Source: Penicillium oxalicum
Lineage: Eukaryota > Ascomycota > Eurotiomycetes > Eurotiales > Aspergillaceae
NCBI RefSeq assembly: GCF_001723175.1
Contig: NC_064652.1
Coordinates: 3,906,001-3,970,000 of the forward strand
Length of the DNA: 64,000 nt
Direction of reading: 5' to 3'
Of this stretch, positions 12,001 through 22,495 are shown piece after piece (positions within the stretch are counted from its first letter, which is position 1; each line of letters begins with the position of its first letter). The position numbers and the translations under genes were made by a program. The notes beneath the pieces were generated by a model. It did not search any database, was not told the origin of the DNA, and saw only the letters and a program-made list of their open reading frames with translations.

Positions 12001-14937
12001 CTTGACTGAGGAGAATGCCATCTTGCATTGGCGAGCAACCATAGGCGTCTTCTAACTGCTCTCTTGCGAGGCCAATTGCTGTAAGAAGTGACTCCGCAAG
12101 AGCCGCAACGCGTTGTTCCGGGGTGGAATGAAACGCCTCCTTCTTGCTTTCTTCTGGCACGGAGTTAGATCCGCTAGATGCTTGTTCCACACACTTTGCA
12201 AGTGCAATCAGACTTGAAGCGCGGAGAACATCAGCGACCGACAATTTCAGTTCCTGTTGCCGGCAGCGAGCAACGACTTTCATCGCCTTGAGGGAATCTC
12301 CGCCAAGAGCGATGAAAGAGCGATTCATCTTCAGTTCTGTAATCGGGATACCCATCTCCTCAGCGAAGATTTTCTGCAGTGACAGCTCGATCTCACTTGA
12401 CAAGTCAACAGTAGGAATTTCCTCGCTGACATCTGCGATTTCGTTGTAGGTTTCTTCGGACATAGCATGCAGCCACTGGGTCATGGCAACTCCGTGTACT
12501 TTGCCTGAAGTAGTGAATGGGAGCGCTGCTAGAACAACCCAGAAGGTAGGTACCATGTACCCAGGAACATGTGTGGCCAGTTGGGTGCTAATGGCTGGGA
12601 GAAGAGCTCGCGCAGCCCGAGATTCTTCTGTAGAGAGTTGATGAACGTTGGCGTCAGGCTCTCCAGAGTATGGGTAATCTTGAAGAGATAAAACTGCAAC
12701 CAGGCGCCCCTTGCAAGGGCCTTGCTTGGGTAATAGAACTAGAGCGTGCCGGACCAGGGAGTTCTCTGAGAGCCGCTGCTCAATTTCTCCCAATTCGAGT
12801 CGCTGCCCATTCAACTTCACTTGACGGTCTTTGCGGCCAATGAATGTGAGTGTACCATCGCTGTTCTGGCGAACGAGATCTCCAGTCTTGTAGAGGCGGA
12901 AGGCTGGTGGTGCTCTAGGCAGTGTGGCCGCAAAAGCAGGTACCTTGTCAAGGAACACAGCCGCGGTTTTTCCGGGCTCATTCAAGTAACCGCGAGCGAC
13001 GATTGGGCCTTGAATAACCAGCTCACCAACTGCCCCGATTGGAACAAGCCGGTCATGATCATTGCGGTCAACCACCCAACATATGGCGCCACATCCAAGG
13101 CCGATGTTGGCGGGGTCAGAATTGAGCGATAGTGGCCCATGCATTGTCGCTGCAACTGAGCATTCACTGGGTCCATAGCCTTGAGAGAAAAGGATTGATT
13201 AGCGCACGATCTTACCAAGCAAGTGTGAAAAACACGGCATACCGTTAATCAGGTGCAATTTGTCCGCCCAAGTTGTCACATCAATCCGAGCAAGACCCTC
13301 ACCACCAAGAGCGAGAGTTCTTAGGGTTGGAACAGAGGACGGATCCACCAATCGCACAAGGGAGGGAGTCATGAAAGTCCAAGAGATTTTGAGGAAATTG
13401 ATGATGTGAGCAACACCGCGAGCAGCCTCGCTATCATTGCAGAAGCAGATGCAGGCGCCGATCGTAAGGGTGGTAAAGATCTCTAGCATGCTGACGTCGA
13501 ACGTATACGGGGTCATCTGCAGAATTCGGCTGGAGGAGAGAATGTTTCCAGCTTTGATGTGTTGTGCAGCTGCTGGGAGAAACGATTCGTGCTCAACAAC
13601 ACACCCTTTTGGTGTACCTGTACTGCCGGAGGTAAAAATGATGTAAAGAGCATTTTGCGGCGTCACTGCGACTTTTGGTGCCTCAGCCACCGTTGTAAGT
13701 TGGTGCAAGAATTCCTCCGAAATCACGAAGACGGGCCGCTCATCTTTCCAAAGATCAGCATTTTGGACGGATGTTAGCACGATGGATGCTTGAAGCTGAG
13801 CGAGCAATCCCCGTAGGCGCTCCTTGGGCTGCTTAGCATCCAGGTTGACAATGGTTCCACCCGCCTTCACCACTCCGAGCATGGCCACAATGGCCCATTT
13901 GGACTTCTCAAAGAACAAAGGAACGGTAAACTCGGGGCCAACACCCTGCTGTGTGAGGTAGTGTGCCAGTTGGTTGGAGTACGATCGGAGCTCGCCGTAT
14001 GTCATGGTACCGTCGGCTCCATCAATAGCAATCGTATCAGGCTGTGTTTCGGCGGTCTCATCAACGAGTTCATGTACGCATCGAGACACAACTGCAGGGG
14101 CAGTGTGATTCCATTTTGAAATCTGGTCTAGTCCCTGGGGACTCATGAGGCCAATGTCGGAGAGGGGAAGATCGGGATTCTGCACGATCTCGCCAAGGAC
14201 ATGGCTTAGGGTGGCTGCGCAGTTCTGAGCCTGCGCGGCGGGAAGTAAATGGCTCGGGGCTTGAAGATTGATACAAAGCTGGTCGCCCGCCACTCTTGCG
14301 TGTAGAGAGATATAATCTCCAGCCTGACCAACATAGAGATTAACGCCATCCCAAATAGACGCCCATATTTCAGTATCACGGGATCACACACCTCTTTGCG
14401 CTCCGCGGTCGTACTGTCTGAGAAAAGGACCACGCTGTTAAAGACCGGGTGCCCATCTGAAGCGGTCCAATTCTGAAGGTCGGTAATGGTGGTGGTCGAT
14501 GGGACTGGCATGCCCGTTGATAGGTGTTGCTCGACCAGCGCCAGAACTTGCAGGATCGTTTCTCCCCCGTCGGTCACGATCTCCGACAAGCCGATGTAGG
14601 GAGTGCCATCCTTGTAACGCACAAAGAGGACCTGAGCGAGCTCAGTGTCCGTGTAAGTAGAAAGAACCAGGGCCCATGCCACGTTCAAAACGCCGAGCAA
14701 TGTACATTTATGCCGGGCGCAGAAGGCTGTGAGGTTCGCGATCGAGGTTTCGGGCCGCAGGCTGAGGCTGATTTTTGTCTGCTCGAGTGCGCTCGCTGAT
14801 CGCTGCTCGGCGAGCTTGTTTTCATCTAGAAGGATACCGTCAGTCAAAGACGGAAATAAGGACGCACCTGCTTTTTGCGCAAAGGTCAATTGGACAGCGT
14901 CGGGGCTGATAGGCATGTTCTCGCCGTAGTCACCCAT
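1..14937 (-). CDS. Multimodular non-ribosomal peptide synthetase (3' end beyond window)
   Basis: Assembles a peptide by thiotemplate chemistry. I read five exons: 14937-14392, 14323-13243, 13179-10967, 10906-3080 and 3014 to past position 1, about 4,890 codons here. Introns have GT...AG ends and keep frame and homology across each junction. Domain order with rough window positions: N-terminal condensation remnant (14937-14180), A1 (14090-12480), T1 with LGGDSL (12300), C (12050-10750), A2 (10670-9160), T2 LGGDSI (8980), C with HHALFDG (8740-7540), A3 (7460-5930), T3 LGGDSI (5740), epimerase with HHLVIDAVSW (5575-4250), C with SHALIDG (4170-2870), degenerate A4 (2770-1385), T4 LGGDSI (1130), C with HHAVYDG (905 to the edge). 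The start ATG at 14937 gives MGDYGE. Specificity residues as I align them: A1 DVLFAGGVAK, A2 DASFVGVIYK, A3 DVGFVGSIWK; I do not assign substrates. The epimerase predicts a D residue at module 3. Diverges from the gene at 15814. Confidence 0.95.
1385..2770 (-). other. Vestigial fourth adenylation domain inside the NRPS
   Basis: This stretch has the length and the early fold motifs of an adenylation domain (TYYDLD near the A1 core; FPRSKWALVALLAVLRAG near A2) and stays open in frame with the flanking C and T domains. The catalytic cores are gone: where A1-A3 have the Gly/Ser/Lys-rich ATP loop there is LAHHTISTAAS, the YGP.E motif is replaced by HPHQLNHIHV, no TGDL or GRKD.Q motif is seen, and the terminal catalytic Lys motif reads NRQFDR. 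I infer it cannot activate an amino acid, although the neighbouring T4 keeps its Ser. T4 would have to stay empty, be skipped, or be loaded by another domain or protein. Confidence 0.85.
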
Positions 14938-15813
14938 GATGAGTAAAATTATGTGAAAAGATTTTGAGTTGGTCAGAGAAGTATACAGAAGGAATGGATG
15001 ATGTTGCCTTCGCAGGTATAGAGAGTTCGGTTGGGTTGCGCGAACGTCGGGACACGGTTTGATTAGGACAGCCAAAGTTTGAGACACTTGGATGGAGAAG
15101 CAGAATGTATTTCTGCGCCTTAAGCTCGTCTAGAAAAGAGGGAAAGAAAAAGCCTGCGTCGCTGAACGCAGATGATTGATTTCATATTGCCTCTGTAAAC
15201 GAATCCGTGCTGCGACCATCATCCCTCGTAAGGTACAGTGTGCATCGTAGCCAATCAAGCTTGGGCCTGGAAAGTGTTGCTCACAGCTGTGAGTGTTTGG
15301 CGCGAGATGGATCGAGGCTGACATGGAGTAAGTCTATTGCCTGATTGGGACATATCTTCAATTCTAGTGCAGTTGTCTGACAGATTGCCAATCGTGACAA
15401 GGACACAATGCCCCACATCAATCGTGAAAATTGTTCAGCAGGCCAGCCAGGGCTGCATGATTGCCACGTTCTGAGTCCATGCAGCATGTAGGCCGGTGGT
15501 GTCACAGTTGTTGATTATCAAATTGGCTGAACATCTGACATTAGGGCAATTCTGCAGGAAGCAGATGGCGGATGATCGTGCATTAGCGCGATACAAACCA
15601 CAACCAGCCCCACGGCTCATGCTGAGCTCACCCTGCAGGCATGACTGTCTCAGTGCAGCACACGCTGGAAAAAGTAAGCGATAGAGTCGTTTGAATATCA
15701 GTCGGTGGATCTGAAGAGTGGTCACCCCAAATTAGCCATAATATCGCCAATTTTCTCAATATGATTAGAGGGTTTTCGCACACGCGGAAGGCGAAGCTCA
15801 TGGCTGATCCATA
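14938..15813. promoter_or_regulatory. Divergent intergenic region between NRPS and NAGS-like gene
   Basis: An 876-bp gap between two divergent start codons, so it must hold both promoters if both starts are right. No protein-like reading frame is seen. At 15299-15308 the sequence GGCGCGAGAT reads ATCTCGCGCC on the other strand, one base off the ATCTCNCGNA tox-box that I recall for the HC-toxin regulator TOXE. Confidence 0.5.
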
Positions 15814-17211
15814 ATGCAGGCTTTGCGCCGCTGGCCCAGACTGCGTGTCACTCCTCCATGTGGGGGCCATTATGCTGCAACTTTCGCGACTGCACGGTCG
15901 CCTCATACCCAAACAAATCGCGCAGTCATTACCCAACTACTACAGCTTGTTGATTCGGAACAGCAGATCCACGCGTACCTGGATGAACTTCAATCAACTT
16001 CTGGCTATCCACTGGCTGTCATTGCGATCGGATCAAATGCGCTCTCACGGCCAAACTTCGGCTCCAATACTGGCGTACAGCTCGAGCAACTGGCCGAAAG
16101 CCTAGTTTTTCTACGCCGGGTCGGGCTTTTCCCGGTAATTTTACATGGCGAGTTGAACCTCGAGGCACCTTGCGCGGCAAAGTTGGGATGTGAAACACCG
16201 GGCGGACACTCGGAAATCATACGTCGTATTCGTGCGACGAACCTCCAGATCAGCACTCTTCTCGAACAACGCGATGTTGAGACGCGACCTCTTCCTTGCA
16301 ACGTCTTCACGACGACGAATGAGCATGCTTGTGTGGGATCTGATGCTTCCAGATCCATCGCCAGCCTTGAGTTAAAGAGCATCGAATCAGCTATCCGTGC
16401 CCAGTGCGTGCCCATTATCGCGACACTTGGTATTTCTCCCATGAATGCTCGATTGCACGCGTTGGACCTCAAGGATGCCGCAATCAACTTGACGCGTGAG
16501 CTTCGACCATCGCGCAGTGTTTTCTTGTATCCGGATCATTTGCCCGGGCCAGGTGCTGGTGAGCTTACAATACCCAATGCACTTGAGAAGAAGTCTGTGG
16601 TCGGCTCGACCATTCTCTTCAAAACAGCTTCAGAACTGAGCCGCGCCATCTTTGCGACTCCCCGATCACCAAAATCGCGAAGAGGGCGGCACTCCGTAGA
16701 GTCTGTATCCTCCCTCGAAGATTTCCCCTCGCAGCGGGCTCTTCGAACTGCACTCGAGCGTCACCCTGATCCTACTGTGGTGAACGATCTCGACCAATTC
16801 CTATCACGACTCGAAAGTGAGGATTTCACAGCTTACTACGATCATGATTTCACGGCATCCTCGCCTGAGGAGACGATTCGTAACTTGGCGCTTGTGTTTC
16901 CGCAAACTGCGTTCCCTTGGCACTCGTCCAAATCTCCTGTCTCCCATTCTAGTCCTAGTGCATGTGAAACCGAGGGTGGTATTGGGAATAAGGTCACCCC
17001 AGAGCTTGCTGTGTTCGCAGTTTCCCGAGCAGACTGGCGTCACGGTGTGGCCGAGAGATTTTGGCATCGCATTCGAGCAGATCACGGCGCGCTCTGGGGG
17101 TCTTTGGGTGAGGCCGATCCTAATCTTTCATGGTGGCGTGCTCGATCCACGGGTTCTTTCAAGCGACGGCCAGAGGATAAGATTTTTATGTGGCATGGAC
17201 AGGTGGCATGA
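15814..17211 (+). CDS. N-acetylglutamate synthase/kinase-like protein, probable mitochondrial presequence
   Basis: 465 aa in one exon. The N-terminus (MQALRRWPRLRVTPP...) is rich in Arg and Ser/Thr without acidic residues until about residue 48, like a mitochondrial presequence. Residues ~38-270 resemble the amino-acid-kinase fold of fungal acetylglutamate synthase/kinase: a VITQLLQLVDSEQQIHAYL opening, a strand IAIGSNAL where true kinases carry a Lys-Gly-Gly motif, and VGLFPVILHG matching the usual Val-His-Gly segment. The tail (ELAVFAVS...GVAERFWHRI...WWRARSTGSF...FMWHG) matches the NAGS-type GNAT domain (DUF619). Loss of the kinase Lys favours a synthase-type (Arg2-like) role, acetyl-CoA + glutamate to N-acetylglutamate, the first step to ornithine/arginine. 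A divergent paralogue sharing a promoter region with the NRPS could feed an ornithine- or proline-type precursor, or acylate something else. Function is inferred. Confidence 0.6.
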   Translation: MQALRRWPRLRVTPPCGGHYAATFATARSPHTQTNRAVITQLLQLVDSEQQIHAYLDELQSTSGYPLAVIAIGSNALSRPNFGSNTGVQLEQLAESLVFLRRVGLFPVILHGELNLEAPCAAKLGCETPGGHSEIIRRIRATNLQISTLLEQRDVETRPLPCNVFTTTNEHACVGSDASRSIASLELKSIESAIRAQCVPIIATLGISPMNARLHALDLKDAAINLTRELRPSRSVFLYPDHLPGPGAGELTIPNALEKKSVVGSTILFKTASELSRAIFATPRSPKSRRGRHSVESVSSLEDFPSQRALRTALERHPDPTVVNDLDQFLSRLESEDFTAYYDHDFTASSPEETIRNLALVFPQTAFPWHSSKSPVSHSSPSACETEGGIGNKVTPELAVFAVSRADWRHGVAERFWHRIRADHGALWGSLGEADPNLSWWRARSTGSFKRRPEDKIFMWHGQVA

Positions 17212-19156
17212 CGATTGATGCGTGGCCTGTTGGCATAGCCGTAAATGTGGCCTGTGGAGATCGGTACCATAGCAGATGATGAAATCAGGAACATTGAGGT
17301 TCAGGAATCCAGAGAATAAGGCTCAATAGAATAGCATTCTCTCATTGGTCAAGTGAGGATGCACATCAGTTTAGTCCAGTGATGATGAGATATATGGCGT
17401 GTGCTGTCTCCTGAAATTCACACCCATTCGATTCGAGATGACGTTCCATTGGACAATTTCCGCACATTACAGAGGCGAATGTGCTTGTCTGCCATCAAAA
17501 CACAGGTTGATAGCGCCCGCTACAAAACGACGCGCTCTGATGATAATCAGGAGAAATTCTGTCGAACATGTGATGCTTTCCAGTCAAAATTCAAGATTCT
17601 TCGGCTTCCCCAGCAGGCGACGAAAAAAAAATGCGTTCTCGCGCACGAATGTAACACGGTCGCGTTTGGGAGAAGGATGACGAGATTTGTGTCATTTCTT
17701 CGTTGGTGTGACAGATCATGTGACCTGGGTGTCGCGTGTGTCGACTCCCCTCTATGCTACATCTTTCGTGTAAGATACCTGCATTTTGAGTCTTCAAAAT
17801 CATCACGTGAGACTATTTCAGCGTGTTATAGCCTTTGTGCACCGGCCCTATGGCACGCCTGAGCTCTGGCTCAGCAGCCCTGGTCTAGGATCATCCGATC
17901 CGCGATGGCTCCAGTTGTGGAACACATTGATCCACAAGTAGCTAGGGATATGGTCAGGTGATTTGAGCCTTGGTAGCGCCAATCAGCCTGTCAGAAAGGG
18001 AAGATTTCTCGCGCAGTCATTGGACAAAATCATCGACGAAGGCGGCACCGCCGCGCTTCAACCAGACGTGACGCAAGTGTGGACCAATTAACCTCTGATT
18101 GAACTCAATCGTTTACTTCGAGACTCATACCAATTCGGATCTTGAAATTGCTGAAAAGGTACTACAGAAGGTCAGGCTGACAACATATGCCAACCGAATC
18201 AATTTGAAACAGTCAGAATATAAGTATCCAGGTATATAGGTAGGTAGTTCAATCCTCCAATGCCGGCACGCAAGTGCCCCTCGGTCGCGTCCGAGTTGCG
18301 GGCGGGATATATATTGACACTCAACAAGTGCCCAAAAACACGGGGATTATGAACATAGTAGTATCCCGATCATAGGTCCCGTCTCAATCTATGGAATGCC
18401 CGGCACACGGAGTCTGCAGGTGTATCCGTCAGGCCAGGCCGGGCTTAACTTTTAATAGGCTTCAACTTATTCTTCAAACTTCAGGGCCAGTCGAGGTTTA
18501 AAGAAGAGCTTGAAAGGAATTGAATCTCCAACCCCAAAACTGTACCATGTCTCGTACGGTAGTTCCATCCTTAACTACTGCAGCGCAGCCCGATCAATAT
18601 GGGCCTGCTCACGATAAAAAAGACCTAATGGCCGCCCCGATTTGATTTGACTCTGGCCCGATTGTCTTCCCTGCACATTGAGGATGTAGGGCTGGCTGAT
18701 CTTGACCGACTGGGTTCAATGTTGGTTTTCAAGCCCCGGTCGCGACTGGATTCCCCTTAGACGTCCCTCGTATGTAAGCCCGGTAACTAGTAGTAAGTAA
18801 TGACACCGGGCGCCCATTTTGATCGGGTTATACAAGTGTATACTTGAAGGACACCGCCCACGCCTACCATTTGAATTGATAGAATTCACCCATAAATTTG
18901 ACGTAGATAGTGGTGGTTTTAAACCTTGGAGCCCACAGCAGGCCCGTCCTAAGGATCAGCTGAGCGACAATCGAGAGCATTCTCCAAAGGGTCTAGAAGC
19001 AGTCGGAGCGGCCGGGCGGGGGGCGGAGACCGCCTCGATCATTCTACGTTGACAGGTCATGGCTTGTCCAACCAGGTCTTACCTACTGCCCCCAGGTACT
19101 AGTAAGGTACTGTCACAGTATCCTAGATGTAGTGACTAAGCAGGCACCATCTCCCT
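17212..19156. other. Non-coding stretch left of the first transposon
   Basis: I see no convincing gene in these 1.9 kb: frames are short and lack recognisable domains, and base composition is ordinary, without the strong TA bias of the adjoining element. A TCACGTGA palindrome lies at about 17803-17810. Short GGTAGGTAG-like simple runs occur near 18240. Confidence 0.5.
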
Positions 19157-19158
19157 TA

Positions 19159-19202
19159 ACGTAATCCACGGTCACCCTGGACACACGGTCACCCTGGACA
19201 CC
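19159..19202 (+). repeat. Left terminal inverted repeat of pogo-like element 1
   Basis: 44 bp. Built as ACGTAATC, then two perfect direct copies of the 17-mer CACGGTCACCCTGGACA, then CC. Confidence 0.95.
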
Positions 19203-21160
19203 CCACCAGAAAACGCGTTAATCTACCAACCTACCAAATTCAACCAACTACTATACTACTAATTCGTGCTAAATCCTCGCATAAACTAACTAGTCAAGAG
19301 GGCAAGATCCTATTAGCCCTCTCCGATATTAAAGATAGCCGCGTCAAGTCTATTCGTGCAGTAGCGAAGCTATACGAAATTCCGTATAGTACCCTACATA
19401 CGCGTGTATGTGGTGTAGTCTCTATTAATAAGAGACGCAACCCTAGCCAGAAATTAACCTAGTTAGAAGAGGATTCGCTTGCTATATAGATACTCTCTAT
19501 AGATTCGCGGGGGGTAGCGCCTAGGCCCTCTACCGTTCGAGAGATAGCTAATATCCTTCTTATAGCGCGTAGAACTATCTCTCCCTTAACTATTAGCGTT
19601 AATTAGGTATTAATAATCGTTAAACGGCGCGATAAGCTTTAATCGCGCTACTCTAAGCGATATAACTACTAACGCGTATTAAACGAAGACCTAAAAGCCC
19701 TATAAGCCTAGTTTGCGACTATATAAAGAGTGATTAAGGAGAACGGGATATAACCGGAGGATATCTATAACTTTAATAAGACAGGCTTTGCGATAGGCCT
19801 TATATTATCACAGAAAGTTATTACGCGGGCAGAATACTACGGCCGGCGATTAATCTTATAGCCTAGTAATCGCGAATAGGTTACTGCGATCGAAGCAATA
19901 TACGCTAATAGCTTCTCGCTACTACCCTATTATATTCAAAGCCTAGGCTTATATCGCTAGTTAGTTTAAATTAAATCTTCCTAGGGATTAGCGAATTAAA
20001 GTATCAAATAACGGCTAGACTACTAATAAGATCGGCCTTCGCTAGCTTTAAAAGCTCTTTATTCTATATACTGCTTAGCGTATACGAGGACGATTTCGGC
20101 TATTAATCCTTGACGGCTACTATTACGGTACTACAGGGTAGGTGGCTATACGTAGCCGTAGCTACCCGTAGGTAATATTAGTGCGATACTTATACCGTCC
20201 CCGGGCATACCAGAACATGCGTTCTGGTATATTTCAGTCTTTTAGACTAGTTAGTTAGCGTACCCGGGTTACTATACTTAATAGCTACAGTAGCTATCTT
20301 ATACCTTAATTCGATCGAATCTGTACCGAAAATAATATTATACTACTTTGTATACCTTTATATTCGTCTTACTTACTATAGCCGCTTAATATTAGGTGCT
20401 TTGTAGTACTAAAGCGTACGTACAGTCGCTTCGTAAGCGACTTAGCCCGAATAGGCTATAATTATATCGACAAGCTTAATTTTCTTGCTAATTATCCTCG
20501 CGCGAGGATAGAAGCTTTTTAACTAAATATTATTTAAAGTAGCTTCACGGCTACTAGTATCGTACTAGTAGCTACCGACAGAGTACTTTCGAAACTTAAT
20601 ATATCGCTTTATACGCCTACACTACTATCAAGCCGACTAAGTAGCAGATCTAGCTAATTCACCCTAAAAACGCCTAGGATAGCAATATAGCTAGAGAAGC
20701 AAGCTTCTATACTTAAAGAGCTTCTTAAATAGCGATCGAATAGCCCGCCTACGCTATTAAAACTTATACTTAATTAGATTATTAAGGGCGCCTATCTCTT
20801 ATTATATAGCGGTATATTACTAGCGCAGGATAACGCTAACCTACGCGTAGCGAATAAAAAGAAACATCAAAAGTGCACTCGATTAACTAGGCAGATTGCA
20901 CACGAGGGAGGCCTAACAATCGAAGAGAGCCTATAGCTAGTCTAGCAGCTAATTTAGCTAGTAGAAGCTAATAAGGTAGTATCGCATAAAGGGCCCGATT
21001 TGCCTAATTAGCTAATACAACCGGTTAGGAGGGCTCCGCCTACCTATAGTAGATATGGCCAAGTTGGCCATAGGATTACTTTATGTAAAAATCGTATTAT
21101 TTAGTTGAATTAATGGGTGTTGGTTGAGATAATCGATTTTGAAATTTTCTAATAGGGGTA

Positions 21161-21204
21161 GGTGTCTAGGGTGACCGTGTGTCCAGGGTGACCGTGGATT
21201 ACGT
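21161..21204 (-). repeat. Right terminal inverted repeat of pogo-like element 1
   Basis: Reverse complement of the left repeat with a single mismatch (a transition in the inner 17-mer), so it also carries the duplicated 17-bp unit. Confidence 0.95.
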
Positions 21205-21206
21205 TA

Positions 21207-21697
21207 CTAGACGCCGCGGCCACCCACCTGTCGGCACGGGGAAAGCTGCGATCCGCTGTTCACGAGCGGCATCTACGGATTGAGCGGGACAGACATGAAG
21301 GCTCTTACACTTATTCTATTTGAGATGGCAGACCATATGCTCGGAGGGATTTCACTTCAGAACATCGTCTGTCAATGAGGTCAGATATCGAAGCATGCTT
21401 TGCGTAATACGCAGTTCGACCTGCCATGACTTAGCAGCCAAGACGAAAGTAGGACTAGGTTCGAATTGTTTTTCATTGTCAAAAGTTGGGTCCCCGCCCC
21501 AAGAAAAGGGCGTAAGCACAAAGCCCGGCGAATTCACAAGAATGAAAATAAAATAATTTATATACAGTATATGAAGTAAAGGAAACTCGCTTTTCCACCC
21601 AAATCTCATCATGAATCTCAATGCAGTGCTCCGAAAGATCTCGTAAGAGCCCCGGGAGAGATAATGTCGCTAGAAAGAAAACATAGCCTTGGTGGAC
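21207..21697. other. Non-coding gap between transposon and ankyrin gene
   Basis: No gene-like reading frame seen. Probably the 3' flank of the minus-strand ankyrin gene plus old flank of the transposon. Confidence 0.4.
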
Positions 21698-22495
21698 TCA
21701 TACGCTCGTTGTCCTCACGTCTAGCCGAGCGTTATGTTCCACCAAAAGAGTGACCACCATAGCATGGCCATTTTCACTTGCAAGGTGCAGAGGCGTCGCT
21801 CCACGGTGGTCTTGAATATTCACGTCGATGAATTTGGAAGCCAGTAAAAGCCTCACAATTCCGATATGACCATGCTGGGCCGCTATATGGAGAGGTGTCT
21901 GCCCATTCGCATTTTGCACATTGACATTAGCCCCATTCGAGAGAAGGAGATGCACAATACGTTCATGAGCAGAGCAGCAGGATGAATTGGGCCCAGGCTG
22001 GCTGGGTTGATCGGGTATGGAATTCGGTCGGGTCTGAGGTGGTAATGATGAGGCAGGAGAGTTCAGTTGGTTGGGGGAAGTTCCAGCGAGAACCGAGGGG
22101 AGTGCAGCATCAGCGGGAACTGTCATGGCATATTCGTCCTAAGAAACATCTGTCAGATTGCGTTGCAATGACCCTCGAAAGTCTCGGTTCACGTCCGTCC
22201 AGTCGTCGGAAAAGAGGCAGAGGCGATCTGGTCACCTCCTGGACAAGGAGACGAACGGAGATACCCCCAGCACTGATCCTGGACCGGTAACATATTCTCC
22301 ACTCATCAATCAACATACCATGAAAAATGTTCCTGGATGGGTGAGAGATTCATCTTGTAATTGCCCTGACACGGTCATGAGGAGATCGAGTTCCGGTAGA
22401 GAGTGATCATTGCTGCCCGCCCAGTTATCGGCGCCGGCTGTGTCGTCGTCGTGCCACTGGGTGAACACCAACATGGAATCCCCCTCAGCATGCAT
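21698..22495 (-). CDS. Ankyrin-repeat protein lacking a basic region
   Basis: Two exons fit: 22495-22319 starting at MHAEGDSM and 22138-21698, joined across a GTATGT...TTAG intron that preserves frame; about 205 aa. The N-terminal half is acidic and low-complexity (HDDDTAGADNW, then a Pro/Ser/Gln-rich linker). The C-terminal half has three ankyrin units (ERIVHLLLSNGANVNVQN, GQTPLHIAAQHGHIGIVRLL, GATPLHLASENGHAMVVTLL). The layout, linker followed by C-terminal ankyrin repeats, is like the bANK regulator at 62382-63612, but I find no RRRAQNRIAQR-type basic region in frame or in the kilobase upstream. It may be a truncated regulator, a partner or antagonist of the bANK protein, or I may have missed a 5' exon. 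The first in-frame ATG is at 22495. Confidence 0.7.

Larger units (their letters stand above)
19159..21204 (+). mobile_element. Pogo/Fot1-like DNA transposon, RIP-decayed
   Basis: A 2,046-bp element bounded by 44-bp terminal inverted repeats that differ at one base, flanked by TA on both sides (19157-19158 and 21205-21206), the target duplication of Tc1/mariner-pogo elements. Remnants of a transposase read left to right: a psq-type helix-turn-helix (SIRAVAKLYEIPYSTL near 19340-19390) and a DDE-domain segment resembling HSSHLLQPLD near 20370. Many Gln codons have become TAG or TAA and the sequence is very rich in TA dinucleotides, the signature of RIP. It cannot make transposase. Confidence 0.9.

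Noticed and set aside
13180..13242. Apparent break of NRPS A1 between two long frames
   Set aside because: A 63-bp GTATGC...CTCAAG intron restores the YGPSEC motif, so it is splicing, not a mutation.
17401..17862. 153-codon plus-strand frame downstream of the NAGS-like gene
   Set aside because: Composition looks random, no domain and no homologous neighbour; could not be supported as a gene.
18819..19052. 77-codon plus-strand frame
   Set aside because: Short, non-conserved character, next to the transposon; no evidence for a gene.
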